Of a stretch of 64,000 nt of DNA, positions 8,701 to 15,964 are shown one piece after another. The stretch comes from Vicingus serpentipes (GTDB taxonomy: Bacteria > Bacteroidota > Bacteroidia > Flavobacteriales_E > Vicingaceae), in the NCBI RefSeq assembly GCF_007993035.1, contig NZ_VOOS01000004.1, positions 248,001 to 312,000 on the forward strand. Reading direction: 5' to 3'. Each line of letters starts with the position of its first letter. The first letter of the stretch is position 1. Below the pieces are notes generated by a model. The model was not told the DNA's origin. It saw only the letters and a program-made list of their open reading frames with translations, and did not search any database. A program made the position numbers and the translations under genes.

Positions 8701-9110
8701 AGTCTTTTGCAAAAGCGGCAGCTCAACAAGCTAAAATTAGAGATCAGTTACAAAAAATGCGTAACGAAATGAATAAGGAAGGTAAAAGCGGTGTTGATCA
8801 AATGTCAAAATTAATGGAAGAGACAGAAACAGATCTCGTTAATAAACGTATTACCCAACAAACAATAAACAGACAAAAGGAAATTCTTACCCGTCTATTA
8901 GAGTCTGAAAAAGCTGATAGAGAAAGAGAGTTTGATGATAAACGAGAGTCAACTGAAGGAAAAAACGATAATTTTAGTAACCCTGAACTTTATTTTGAGT
9001 ATAACAAGAAGAAAGATCAAGAGGTAGATTTGTTAAAAACAACACCTCCTAATTTTAATTTATTTTATAAAAAGAAAGTTTCGCAATATTTTCAAAAGAT
9101 TAATCAATGA
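5760..9110 (+). CDS. DUF4175-family membrane protein with long coiled coil
   Basis: A 1116-residue protein of the DUF4175 type common in Bacteroidota; its molecular function is unknown. Hydrophobic spans are visible at about residues 25-44, 57-78 and 160-178. An extracytoplasmic beta-rich region runs to about 500. A very long charged coiled coil made of Glu, Lys, Leu and Gln heptads covers about 505-800. The C-terminal part has Gln/Met-rich helices, then a Gly/Pro/Lys-rich linker near 920-990. It overlaps the RsbW-like gene by 4 bp, so the two are translationally coupled. The size and coiled coil suggest a structural or tethering role at the envelope, which is inference only. Confidence 0.88.
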   Translation: MSSNYQILIQKLDAFIRKYYKNRLLKGGIYSLALLLGLFVLLTTIEYFAQFNTTGRTVIFYSFFAAAAYILVQYIFIPISKLYKLGKVINHEQAAEIIGRHFTGVKDKLTNVLQLQEMSQTHDNQLVIAGVDQKSIELKPVPFTDAVNLKENLKHLKFAAIPLFLVLFISIFSPSVFQVGTNRLINYNTEIKPVAPFQINISNEKLTVLKNKDFELNIEISGDQIPDKLYLNQNNVKTPFSKISNTKFSFVFKNVQEAQSFTIYSSGFDSEEYLLTVLPNPILTRFKIELNYPNYISKVSETIENNGDLIIPEGTAVKWLIETEDAGQLMFLLADSSIILNPTNNQFVFSSLAKRSFKYSFVPVNKQISFGDTVSYFAQVIPDHYPTIQANEKQDSLNEKRIYFKGKIEDDYGFSRLTFNCQILTKIDSLPQRNEKTTTEMPVSKTLLADDFFHFWNMETMNILPGDEVAYYFELWDNDGVNGRKSVKTSVKTYRLKTLKERDEKTNKSNESIKNQLSESIDGAKELKKEVEELRKKMAEKKELGWEEKQKIKELVEKQKELENKLADLKLENQTNNQQQNEYKKYNEEILKKQEQLQKLFDDLMTDEMKELMERLEEMMEKLDKNSLENELEKMDESSVDLEKELDRSLELFKQMEFEQKLEEAKNKMEKLTEEQNKLAEQTENKEQSNEKLEEKQEELKKEFEELKNDLNELKEKNKELERPKDFDDMKEKQEQVSDDMKKSSDQLSNNKNKKSSESQKSAAEQMEQMAQQMKEMQSAESEGEDMDALRQLLENLLHLSFDQEALMEKFKVVKRESPEYVKLAQQQKKLKDDAKMIEDSLFSLSKRVVQLESTINKEIRTINSNIAKAIDFMQERQTPMVVSRQQYIMTSINNLALLFDEALQQMQQQAQQKPGEGSCDNPGGSGKPKPGPGSVKSMQEQLNKQLDDLKKALEEGKKPGGKKGEQEGKGMPGGKGSSSESFAKAAAQQAKIRDQLQKMRNEMNKEGKSGVDQMSKLMEETETDLVNKRITQQTINRQKEILTRLLESEKADREREFDDKRESTEGKNDNFSNPELYFEYNKKKDQEVDLLKTTPPNFNLFYKKKVSQYFQKINQ

Positions 9111-9520
9111 CCTTACTTGCTCAAAACTTAGTTTTATCTTCAGACATTTCTAACCTTATTCAAATCGAAAAGCTAATTGATTCGGTATGTGACAACTGCC
9201 ACATTACTGAAGATAATTATGGAAATATTTTAATTGCATTAACAGAGGCTGTAAATAATGCTATTGTTCATGGCAATAAAGAGGATGTTTCCAAAAAAGT
9301 TACTTTAACTTATGTTGTTAGTAGTAATGAAGTTTGTTTTGTTGTTAAAGACGAAGGAAATGGCTTTGATCTAAATCAAGTTCCAGACCCAACCTTGCCT
9401 GAGAATATTAATAAATTAAACGGTAGAGGTGTCTTTTTAATGAATTCACTTGCAGACGAAGTTGTCTATGAAGAAAACGGCTCTGCTGTTTCTTTAAAGT
9501 TTTGTCTAACAAATAGTTAA
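9107..9520 (+). CDS. RsbW/SpoIIAB-like ATP-binding protein
   Basis: A 137-residue single-domain GHKL ATPase of the anti-sigma-factor/serine kinase group. The N-box Glu47-Ala-Val-Asn-Asn51 and following His-Gly-Asn, the G1 box Asp82-Glu-Gly-Asn-Gly, and the glycine-rich lid Gly-Arg-Gly-Val-Phe-Leu-Met (about 107-113) are all present. Relatives bind a sigma factor or phosphorylate an anti-sigma antagonist (STAS protein). Neither partner lies nearby, so the target is unknown. The start overlaps the end of the DUF4175 gene (ATGA), and ybeY follows 10 bp after its stop. It is cytoplasmic, with no membrane segment. A role in partner switching is family knowledge; the pathway here is not established. 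Confidence 0.88.
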   Translation: MTLLAQNLVLSSDISNLIQIEKLIDSVCDNCHITEDNYGNILIALTEAVNNAIVHGNKEDVSKKVTLTYVVSSNEVCFVVKDEGNGFDLNQVPDPTLPENINKLNGRGVFLMNSLADEVVYEENGSAVSLKFCLTNS

Positions 9521-9530
9521 GTTGTCCTTT

Positions 9531-9950
9531 ATGAGCACCATCTCTTTTTTTTCTGAAGACATTGATTTTGAATTAATCGATGAATCAAATTATATTTCAT
9601 GGCTTCAAAATGTTGTTGAATCTGAGAATAAAATTTCTGGCGAACTATCTTTTGTTTTTTGTGATGATGAATATCTACATAAGATTAATCTTCAGTATTT
9701 AAATCATGACACATACACAGATATAATTACTTTTGATTATACAGAATCTGGAGTTATCGCTGGCGATATTTTTATTAGCATTGATCGTGTTAAAGAAAAT
9801 GCTTTATTGTATAATAAACCTTTTAAAAATGAACTTTCTCGTGTTATTGTTCATGGGGTTTTACACTTGGCTGGCTATAAAGATAAATCCGAAGAAGAAT
9901 CAACCTTAATGCGTTCCAAGGAAGATTTTTATTTAAATTTGCTTCCTTGA
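9531..9950 (+). CDS. ybeY: Endoribonuclease YbeY (rRNA maturation factor)
   Basis: A 139-residue YbeY, the metal-dependent RNase that helps mature 16S rRNA and takes part in ribosome quality control. The metal site reads His108-Gly-Val-Leu-His112-Leu-Ala-Gly-Tyr-Lys-Asp118, so the usual third His ligand is replaced by Asp. I believe this form is common in Bacteroidota YbeY. The Ile-Thr-Phe-Asp-Tyr and Gly-Asp-Ile-Phe-Ile-Ser motifs are intact. I start it at the ATG at 9531; an in-frame TTG at 9522 would add only three residues. It sits between the RsbW-like gene and mnmG, and a parS-like site lies directly after its stop. Confidence 0.95.
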   Translation: MSTISFFSEDIDFELIDESNYISWLQNVVESENKISGELSFVFCDDEYLHKINLQYLNHDTYTDIITFDYTESGVIAGDIFISIDRVKENALLYNKPFKNELSRVIVHGVLHLAGYKDKSEEESTLMRSKEDFYLNLLP

Positions 9951-9951
9951 T

Positions 9952-9967
9952 TGTTTCACGTGGAACA
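9952..9967. other. parS-like ParB binding site, upstream of mnmG
   Basis: TGTTTCACGTGGAACA differs by one base from the 16-bp parS palindrome TGTTTCACGTGAAACA. It lies 14 bp before the mnmG start codon, between ybeY and mnmG. A perfect copy lies at the other end of mnmG. The match is seen in the sequence; ParB binding is established for this motif in many bacteria. Confidence 0.8.
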
Positions 9968-9981
9968 CCTAATTTTTTTAT

Positions 9982-11844
9982 ATGAATAACAGTTACGATA
10001 TTATAGTTGTAGGTGCTGGTCATGCTGGCTGTGAAGCTGCTGCTGCTGCTGCAAATCTGGGTTCTAAGGTTTTGTTAATAACCATGAATCTAAATGCTAT
10101 TGCTCAAATGTCTTGCAACCCAGCTATGGGTGGTGTAGCAAAAGGTCAAATAGTTCGTGAAATTGATGCTCTGGGCGGATACTCAGGAATTGTAAGCGAT
10201 AAAAGCGCTATCCAATTTAAAATGCTAAATAAGTCAAAAGGCCCAGCTATGTGGAGCCCTAGAACTCAAAATGATCGTATGGTTTTTTCTAACGAATGGC
10301 GAATGATGTTAGAGCAAACTGAGAACGTAGATTTTTGGCAAGATATGGTTGTTGAACTTATTTTAGAAGGTGGTAAATGTGTTGGTGTTAAAACTCAAAT
10401 TGGGGTTGAGTTTAAAGCTAAATCTGTTATACTTACAAATGGTACTTTTCTTAATGGTTTAATTCATATTGGTGAAAAACAATTTGGTGGTGGAAGGGCT
10501 GGAGATAGACCTTCTATAGGTTTGACTGAGCAGCTTGTTTCTTTGGGTTTTGAATCAGGAAGAATGAAAACAGGCACCCCTCCTAGGGTTGATGGAAGAT
10601 CGTTAGATTATTCTAAAATGGAAGAACAACCTGGAGATGATAAGCCATCTAAGTTTTCTTTTTCTAACACAAGTATATTAACAAAACAACGTAGCTGTCA
10701 TATTACTTATACAAATGATGATGTTCATGATATCCTTCGTACTGGGTTTGAAAAATCTCCAATGTTTCAAGGTAGAATACAAGGTCTAGGGCCCCGTTAT
10801 TGTCCTTCAATTGAAGATAAAATTGTTCGTTTTTCTGAACGTAATAGACACCAATTGTTTATTGAACCTGAAGGTTGGGAGACATGCGAAATTTATGTAA
10901 ATGGTTTTTCTACATCTCTACCTGAAGATGTTCAATATAAAGCAATGCATTTAATTCCTGGTTTTGAAAAAGCTAAAATGTTTAGACCTGGTTATGCTAT
11001 TGAGTATGATTTCTTTCAGCCAACGCAATTAAATATAACACTTGAAACTAAAGGTGTAGAAGGTTTGTATTTTGCTGGTCAAATTAATGGAACCACAGGT
11101 TATGAAGAAGCTGCTGGACAAGGTTTGATGGCTGGAATAAACGCTCATTTAAAAATTAATAATGAAGAGCCCTTTATACTTAAGCGTAATGAAGCATATA
11201 TTGGAGTTTTGTTAGACGATTTGATAACTAAAGGTACAACTGAGCCTTATAGAATGTTTACTTCTAGGGCTGAGTATCGTATATTGTTACGACAAGATAA
11301 TGCAGACATACGTTTAACCGAACGTTCATTTAATTTAGGATTAGCTTCTAAAGATAGATTAGATAAAGTTTTATCCAAACAATCCGATATAGAATCTGTT
11401 ATTAAAAGTTTTGAAAGAACTAGTGTTGATCCTAAAGAAGTAAATGAATATTTGTCTACTTATTCATCATCTCCTTTGAAACAAAAGGTTAAAGCGTCTT
11501 CTGTTTTAACTAGGCCAAATGTTAAGATTACTGAATTGATGAGTTATTCAGAAGATCTTAATAACAGTCTAAATTCTTTTTCTGAAGAAGTTATAGAGAG
11601 TGCTGAAATATTGATGAAATATGATGGTTATATTTCTCGTGAGAAAGATGTTGCTGATAAAATGATGCGACTTGAAAATATCAAACTACATGATAATATA
11701 GATTTTTCTAAATTAAGTTCACTTTCCGCTGAGGCAGTTGAGAAGCTTAATAAAGTAAAACCAAACACATTAGGCCAAGCCTCGCGTATAAGTGGAATTT
11801 CTGCTTCGGATATTTCTGTTTTGATGGTTCATATGGGAAGGTAG
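9982..11844 (+). CDS. mnmG: tRNA uridine-5-carboxymethylaminomethyl modification enzyme MnmG
   Basis: A 620-residue MnmG (GidA), the FAD-dependent partner of MnmE that builds the carboxymethylaminomethyl group on wobble uridine 34 of certain tRNAs. The FAD-binding Gly-Ala-Gly-His-Ala-Gly-Cys-Glu-Ala is at about residues 11-19. The family signatures [11 protein letters not shown] and [12 protein letters not shown] are present, and the C-terminal helical domain is complete. Length is normal for the family. mnmG is classically origin-linked in bacteria. Here it is bracketed by two parS-like sites, at 9952-9967 and 11846-11861. Confidence 0.98.
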   Translation: MNNSYDIIVVGAGHAGCEAAAAAANLGSKVLLITMNLNAIAQMSCNPAMGGVAKGQIVREIDALGGYSGIVSDKSAIQFKMLNKSKGPAMWSPRTQNDRMVFSNEWRMMLEQTENVDFWQDMVVELILEGGKCVGVKTQIGVEFKAKSVILTNGTFLNGLIHIGEKQFGGGRAGDRPSIGLTEQLVSLGFESGRMKTGTPPRVDGRSLDYSKMEEQPGDDKPSKFSFSNTSILTKQRSCHITYTNDDVHDILRTGFEKSPMFQGRIQGLGPRYCPSIEDKIVRFSERNRHQLFIEPEGWETCEIYVNGFSTSLPEDVQYKAMHLIPGFEKAKMFRPGYAIEYDFFQPTQLNITLETKGVEGLYFAGQINGTTGYEEAAGQGLMAGINAHLKINNEEPFILKRNEAYIGVLLDDLITKGTTEPYRMFTSRAEYRILLRQDNADIRLTERSFNLGLASKDRLDKVLSKQSDIESVIKSFERTSVDPKEVNEYLSTYSSSPLKQKVKASSVLTRPNVKITELMSYSEDLNNSLNSFSEEVIESAEILMKYDGYISREKDVADKMMRLENIKLHDNIDFSKLSSLSAEAVEKLNKVKPNTLGQASRISGISASDISVLMVHMGR

Positions 11845-11845
11845 A

Positions 11846-11861
11846 TGTTTCACGTGAAACA
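11846..11861. other. Perfect parS site, downstream of mnmG
   Basis: TGTTTCACGTGAAACA is a perfect 16-bp palindrome identical to a widely conserved parS sequence. It starts 2 bp after the mnmG stop codon. Together with the near-perfect copy about 1.9 kb upstream it suggests a ParB loading zone, which in most bacteria lies near the replication origin. parA and parB are not in this window. Confidence 0.9.
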
Positions 11862-12030
11862 ATTGTTTTTTCTTCTTTTTAAGCGATTTAACGAGTTTTT
11901 GGTGCTCGGCAATACTTTACCTTCAAAAACTTCTAAAAACCCCACAAAACGAATGTTTTTAAAGCGCTGATTTACAGACACTTACTTGTTTGGTCATAAA
12001 AAATTCCTACTCAATCAAAATAGAGAGCTA

Positions 12031-12080
12031 TAAACATACATTATTGTTATATTTGGATGCTTAAAAATAATGTATGTTTA
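12031..12080. promoter_or_regulatory. Perfect 15-bp inverted repeat enclosing a promoter element and overlapping a start codon
   Basis: TAAACATACATTATT at 12031-12045 is the exact reverse complement of AATAATGTATGTTTA at 12066-12080. The 20-bp spacer contains TATATTTG (12048-12055), an exact TAnnTTTG -7 element. The right arm covers the ATG (12074-12076) of the first gene of the polysaccharide operon. If the -7 element is used, the mRNA would hold only the right arm, so an operator role fits best. If transcription starts further upstream, the hairpin would hide the start codon. The rest of the intergenic region (11862-12030) shows no gene or other clear site. Confidence 0.7.
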
Positions 12081-12790
12081 AACTATCAATTTTGATTCCT
12101 GCCTATAATGAGGCAAAAACCATTCATTTAATTTTGAATAAAGTTAAAGATGTACAACTTACATCTGGAATACAAAAAGAAATTATTATCGTTAATGATT
12201 TTTCTTCCGACAACTCTGTTGAAGTAATCGAAAAATACATTAATGAAAATCCAGACTTAGATATTAGATTATTTTCTCAAGAATACAATCAAGGAAAAGG
12301 CGCAGCAATTCATAAGGCAATAGAATTGGCTACTGGGGAATATTTAATTGTTCAAGATGCTGATTTGGAGTATGACCCAAGAGAATATAACGACTTGTTA
12401 AAACCAATTGTGGAGGGATTTGCTGATGTAGTTTATGGTTCTCGGTTTTTAGGAGGAAACCCTCATCGAATTTTATTCTTTTGGCACTCTATAGGAAATA
12501 AATTTTTGACATTTTTATCCAACATGTTCACTAATTTAAATTTAACAGATATGGAAACCTGTTATAAATTGATGAAAAGCGATGTGGCTAAAAGCTTAAA
12601 TTTAAAAGAAAAACGCTTTGGATTTGAACCTGAATTAACAGCAAAATTGTCTAGAGTTCCTAATTTAAGAATTTATGAGGTTGGAATTTCGTACTATGGA
12701 AGAACCTATGAAGAGGGTAAAAAAATTGGGTGGAAAGATGGTTTTAGAGCCATATATTGTATTCTTAAATATAATCTTTTTAGTAAATAA
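12074..12790 (+). CDS. GT2 glycosyltransferase, DPM1-like
   Basis: A 238-residue family 2 glycosyltransferase resembling dolichol/polyprenol-phosphate mannosyl- or glucosyltransferases. The fold start is Leu-Ile-Pro-Ala-Tyr-Asn-Glu-Ala (about residues 6-13), the metal-binding segment is Asp-Ala-Asp-Leu-Glu-Tyr-Asp-Pro (about 95-102), and Val-Tyr-Gly-Ser-Arg-Phe follows. No membrane span is obvious. It opens a six-gene operon (12074-18895). It could load a sugar onto a polyprenyl phosphate, which would then serve the GT-C-like membrane protein at 15965. That coupling is inference from known GT2/GT-C partnerships. The start codon lies inside the right arm of a perfect inverted repeat. Confidence 0.92.
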   Translation: MFKLSILIPAYNEAKTIHLILNKVKDVQLTSGIQKEIIIVNDFSSDNSVEVIEKYINENPDLDIRLFSQEYNQGKGAAIHKAIELATGEYLIVQDADLEYDPREYNDLLKPIVEGFADVVYGSRFLGGNPHRILFFWHSIGNKFLTFLSNMFTNLNLTDMETCYKLMKSDVAKSLNLKEKRFGFEPELTAKLSRVPNLRIYEVGISYYGRTYEEGKKIGWKDGFRAIYCILKYNLFSK

Positions 12791-12807
12791 TTTAACCTAT
12801 ATAAGAA

Positions 12808-13239
12808 ATGAAAAAAAATGCTCTTTTAGTTGTTGTTTTTGCAATGTTGTTTGCGTGTTCTTCTTCTGAAGAAAATAATAATGTCGAGGAAAATCTTCAA
12901 GAATCTTCTGCTTTAAAAAAAGAAGAGGTAAAAAAGGATTATGATTATTTTATCAAAAGAATTTCTGAAGATGCTGACTGGATGCTTCAAGTTGAGAAGC
13001 AAGCTGTTGAATTAGGAATTTCAACAGAAGAATCTCTTAGCAAAAACGCTAAGTTTATGGCTAAGCAAAATGGCTTTGAAGAAATTGTTCCTAGTGAGCT
13101 GGAAAAGCAAATTGATAAGATTAAAAATAATCCTGAATGGTTTAGTCAAGTTGAAAAACAAGCCCTAGAAAGAGGAATAAGTTTAGATTCGATGTTAGTT
13201 AGATCTGCAAGATATGTTATAAATAATAAAAGCAACTAA
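12808..13239 (+). CDS. Small lipoprotein made of two copies of a tag module
   Basis: A 143-residue lipoprotein I cannot assign to a named family. Residues 1-17 form a lipoprotein signal with lipobox Leu-Phe-Ala-Cys17, followed by an acidic, Ser/Asn-rich linker (18-45) that could act as a surface-export signal. The remainder is two copies of a helix-turn-helix-like module at about 48-87 (Trp58) and 99-140 (Trp111). Each runs Asn/Asp-x-x-Trp, an amphipathic helix with Val-Glu-Lys-Gln-Ala, Gly-Ile-Ser, and a second helix with a conserved Ala. The same module closes four other proteins in this region, at 14673, 15965, 17549 and 20077. The gene lies 17 bp after the GT2, and its TAA shares a base with the MBOAT start. 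A scaffold or anchor role is inference. Confidence 0.85.
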   Translation: MKKNALLVVVFAMLFACSSSEENNNVEENLQESSALKKEEVKKDYDYFIKRISEDADWMLQVEKQAVELGISTEESLSKNAKFMAKQNGFEEIVPSELEKQIDKIKNNPEWFSQVEKQALERGISLDSMLVRSARYVINNKSN

Positions 13240-14669
13240 TGGTTTTTAGTAGTACTTTCTTTTTATTACTTTTTTTACCCGTTTTCCTGTTTTTTTATCA
13301 TTTAGCTGCTGTTAAATATAAAAACTGGGTAATATTAATTGCTAGTTTATTTTTTTATGCTTGGGGTGCACCTAAGTTTGTTTTTGTAGTAGTTGGTTCT
13401 GTTATTGTTGACTTTTACTTAATTGATTCAATGTATAAGTCCAAAGTTAAAAGAACAAGGCTTTGGCTGTTAACTATTTCTATTTCTATAAACCTTGGTT
13501 TACTCCTTTATTTTAAATATGCTAATTTCTTTATTGAAAATGTTAACGGGGTTTTATCTTCTTTTGGACAAGAAAATGTTTCTTGGACAAGCGTTGTTTT
13601 ACCTATAGGAATTTCGTTTTATACGTTTCAAACACTTACATATTCTATAGATGTTTTTAGGGGAACACACAAACCATTAAAAACACCTTTGCAGTACTTA
13701 GTTTATATTATGTTATTTCCTCAAATGATTGCTGGTCCAATTGTTCGTTTTAATGAAATAGCTGATCAAATTGAAAATAGAGAAGACCTTGAAACCGTTG
13801 ATAATAAGTTATTAGGGTTCTTCAGATTTGGAATAGGTCTTGCAAAAAAAGTGTTAATTGCTAACGTTATGGGACTTGAGGCTGATCGAGTTTTTTCAAT
13901 GGCAGAAGAAGATTTAACAACACCAATAGTCTGGATAGGTTCTTTAGCATATACATTTCAAATTTATTATGATTTTTCTGGTTATTCCGACATGGCAATT
14001 GGTTTGGGCAAAATATTAGGATTTAAGTTTCCGGAAAACTTTAATAACCCATATGTTTCTCAAAACATAACTGAATTCTGGAGAAGGTGGCACATTACTT
14101 TAGGAAGTTTTATGCGAGACTACCTTTATATACCTTTAGGTGGTAATAGGGTGAAATCTAAAACTAGACTTTATTCAAATTTATGGATTGTTTTCATTCT
14201 ATCTGGTCTTTGGCATGGTGCAGCATGGAACTTTGTTTTATGGGGAGCTTTTCATGGGTTTTTCTTAATATTAGATCGTTTATTTTTATTAAAAGTGTAC
14301 AGCGTTATTGGTAAGTATCCAAGTATCTTAATTACATTTATAATTACAATAGTTGGATGGGTGTTGTTTAGGGTGGAGTCCTTAAGCCAAGCGGGATTTT
14401 ATATAAAAAAGATGTTTGCTTTTGATTTTAGATCTATTGACCATTATTTAGACCAACAATTTTGGACGATATTAGTTGTTGCAATAATTTTTGCTTTTAT
14501 TACTGTTTCTAAGCTAGGTTTAAAACTAGAGCAGAAAACTTTTTTTGCTGAGAGCTATACAAATAAAGGTTATGTTTTCGGAACCTTCTTGTTTTTAATT
14601 TTATTTGTTTTAAGTTTAAGCACAATAACTTCGTCTGGCTTTAATCCATTTATTTATTTTAGATTTTGA
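13239..14669 (+). CDS. MBOAT-family O-acyltransferase (AlgI-like)
   Basis: A 476-residue multi-span membrane protein of the MBOAT/AlgI group. Relatives pass an acyl group, usually acetyl, across the inner membrane for O-acetylation of exopolysaccharides such as alginate. The conserved segment Phe-Trp-Arg-Arg-Trp-His285 and the catalytic His326 (Leu-Trp-His-Gly-Ala-Ala-Trp) are present. The Ala-Gly-Pro-Ile-Val-Arg-Phe and Tyr-Asp-Phe-Ser-Gly-Tyr-Ser-Asp motifs are also intact. About ten to twelve hydrophobic spans are visible. It ends without the C-terminal tag carried by its neighbours. The AlgJ-like gene follows after 3 bp, the usual AlgI-AlgJ arrangement, so the two should work as one acetylation system. 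Confidence 0.95.
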   Translation: MVFSSTFFLLLFLPVFLFFYHLAAVKYKNWVILIASLFFYAWGAPKFVFVVVGSVIVDFYLIDSMYKSKVKRTRLWLLTISISINLGLLLYFKYANFFIENVNGVLSSFGQENVSWTSVVLPIGISFYTFQTLTYSIDVFRGTHKPLKTPLQYLVYIMLFPQMIAGPIVRFNEIADQIENREDLETVDNKLLGFFRFGIGLAKKVLIANVMGLEADRVFSMAEEDLTTPIVWIGSLAYTFQIYYDFSGYSDMAIGLGKILGFKFPENFNNPYVSQNITEFWRRWHITLGSFMRDYLYIPLGGNRVKSKTRLYSNLWIVFILSGLWHGAAWNFVLWGAFHGFFLILDRLFLLKVYSVIGKYPSILITFIITIVGWVLFRVESLSQAGFYIKKMFAFDFRSIDHYLDQQFWTILVVAIIFAFITVSKLGLKLEQKTFFAESYTNKGYVFGTFLFLILFVLSLSTITSSGFNPFIYFRF

Positions 14670-14672
14670 TGA

Positions 14673-15953
14673 ATGAAAAAATTATTGTTAGGGTTAGTAT
14701 TTTTTCTTTTATTTATACCGTTAATTCAATGGAATATACAATTATTTGAAGAGGAACCTTTGGGTGGTGAATATACTGTTGCCGAAGAACCAGAACTAAA
14801 TTGGAATAATTGGTTGACGGGTAGTTATCAAGAACAATTCTCTAGTTTTTTTAATGATACTATAGGATTTAAAAAAACCTTGGTAAGAACATATAATCAA
14901 TATTGTTTTTCCCTTTTTAATAAAGCAAATTCTGTTAACACGATTATAGGAAAAGATAAAGTCTTGTTTCAAGAAAATGTAATTGAGTCTTATTTGGGTA
15001 AGAATTTTGCAGGAGAAGATAAGCTAAACAAAATAGTTGACGACTTTAAGTCTGCTCAAATAGATTTAGAAAAGCGAGGAATTCTTTTAGTTGCTGTTAT
15101 TGCACCAGGTAAAGCTTCGTTTTTAAAAGAATATATACCAACTAGGTTTGCCTTATCACAAAAGAAAACTAACAATTATGACTACCTAACAAAGAGGCTG
15201 ATAGAAAAGGATGCAAATATTGTTGATTTAAGTGAGTTATTAAGAAATACTAAAACCGAATATCCGTTATTTCCTAAAAACGGAATGCATTGGTCTGGCT
15301 ATAGTACGATTTTAACATTTAACTCTTTAACTCGATTTATCGAAGAAAAAACAAAAAAGAATTTAAGAGGCTACATACAAAAACCAGGTGTTTTAACAAA
15401 AGATAGTTTGAGGTACACAGATAATGATATTGCAAAAGCAATGAACACTCTTTGGTTGCCAGAAAATTTTTTAATGAATTATCCGGTTGTAGAGTTTGAG
15501 GAAGATAAATATTATAAGCCAAATGTGTTAATTATAGGAGATAGTTATTCTCAAAGCTTTTATGGTTTTTACCCTTTTTATGAAAACGTTTTCAACTCTG
15601 AGTCTAGTTTTTGGTACTATAATAGAATCGAACTTTGGCCTTACGAATCGGGTAAAGAAACAAACGTTCATAAACTAGATAAAAAAGAAGAAATATTATC
15701 TAGAAATGTTATACTATTGATGGCTACAGAAGACAATTTGCATCGTTTTGGCTTTGGTTTCCTTGAGGATTATAAATATATTTTAGAAGGGGTAGAAAGC
15801 CCTAAAGATAAAGAAGTAAAAAGGCTGGAAGAAAGCATAAGAAATAACCCAGAATGGATGAAATTTATTTATATTCAAGCGAAAGAAAGAAACCAAACAG
15901 TTGATCAAACAGTTAGAGCAAACGCTATTCATCTATTCAACAATAAGAAGTAA
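14673..15953 (+). CDS. AlgJ-like SGNH O-acetyltransferase with C-terminal tag
   Basis: A 426-residue periplasmic protein of the AlgJ/AlgX SGNH-hydrolase-like group, held by an N-terminal hydrophobic segment (about residues 4-20). The catalytic elements are intact: Gly289-Asp290-Ser291 (the nucleophile block, followed by Tyr-Ser) and Met-His206-Trp207-Ser. It should transfer acetyl groups delivered by the MBOAT protein encoded just upstream to a polysaccharide. The last 43 residues form the shared tag: Asn-Asn-Pro-Glu-Trp395, a first helix ending Ala-Lys-Glu-Arg, then a second helix with Ala-Ile-His. Here the usual Gly-Ile-Ser turn is replaced by Asn-Gln-Thr, making it the most divergent of the single copies. 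It is homologous to the protein at 17549, which lacks the nucleophile. Confidence 0.9.
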   Translation: MKKLLLGLVFFLLFIPLIQWNIQLFEEEPLGGEYTVAEEPELNWNNWLTGSYQEQFSSFFNDTIGFKKTLVRTYNQYCFSLFNKANSVNTIIGKDKVLFQENVIESYLGKNFAGEDKLNKIVDDFKSAQIDLEKRGILLVAVIAPGKASFLKEYIPTRFALSQKKTNNYDYLTKRLIEKDANIVDLSELLRNTKTEYPLFPKNGMHWSGYSTILTFNSLTRFIEEKTKKNLRGYIQKPGVLTKDSLRYTDNDIAKAMNTLWLPENFLMNYPVVEFEEDKYYKPNVLIIGDSYSQSFYGFYPFYENVFNSESSFWYYNRIELWPYESGKETNVHKLDKKEEILSRNVILLMATEDNLHRFGFGFLEDYKYILEGVESPKDKEVKRLEESIRNNPEWMKFIYIQAKERNQTVDQTVRANAIHLFNNKK

Positions 15954-15964
15954 AAATTTTATTT

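Noticed and set aside
11862-12030. Possible decayed gene between parS and the polysaccharide operon
   Set aside because: I looked on both strands for a recognisable reading frame or RNA structure and found none; it is treated as plain intergenic sequence.
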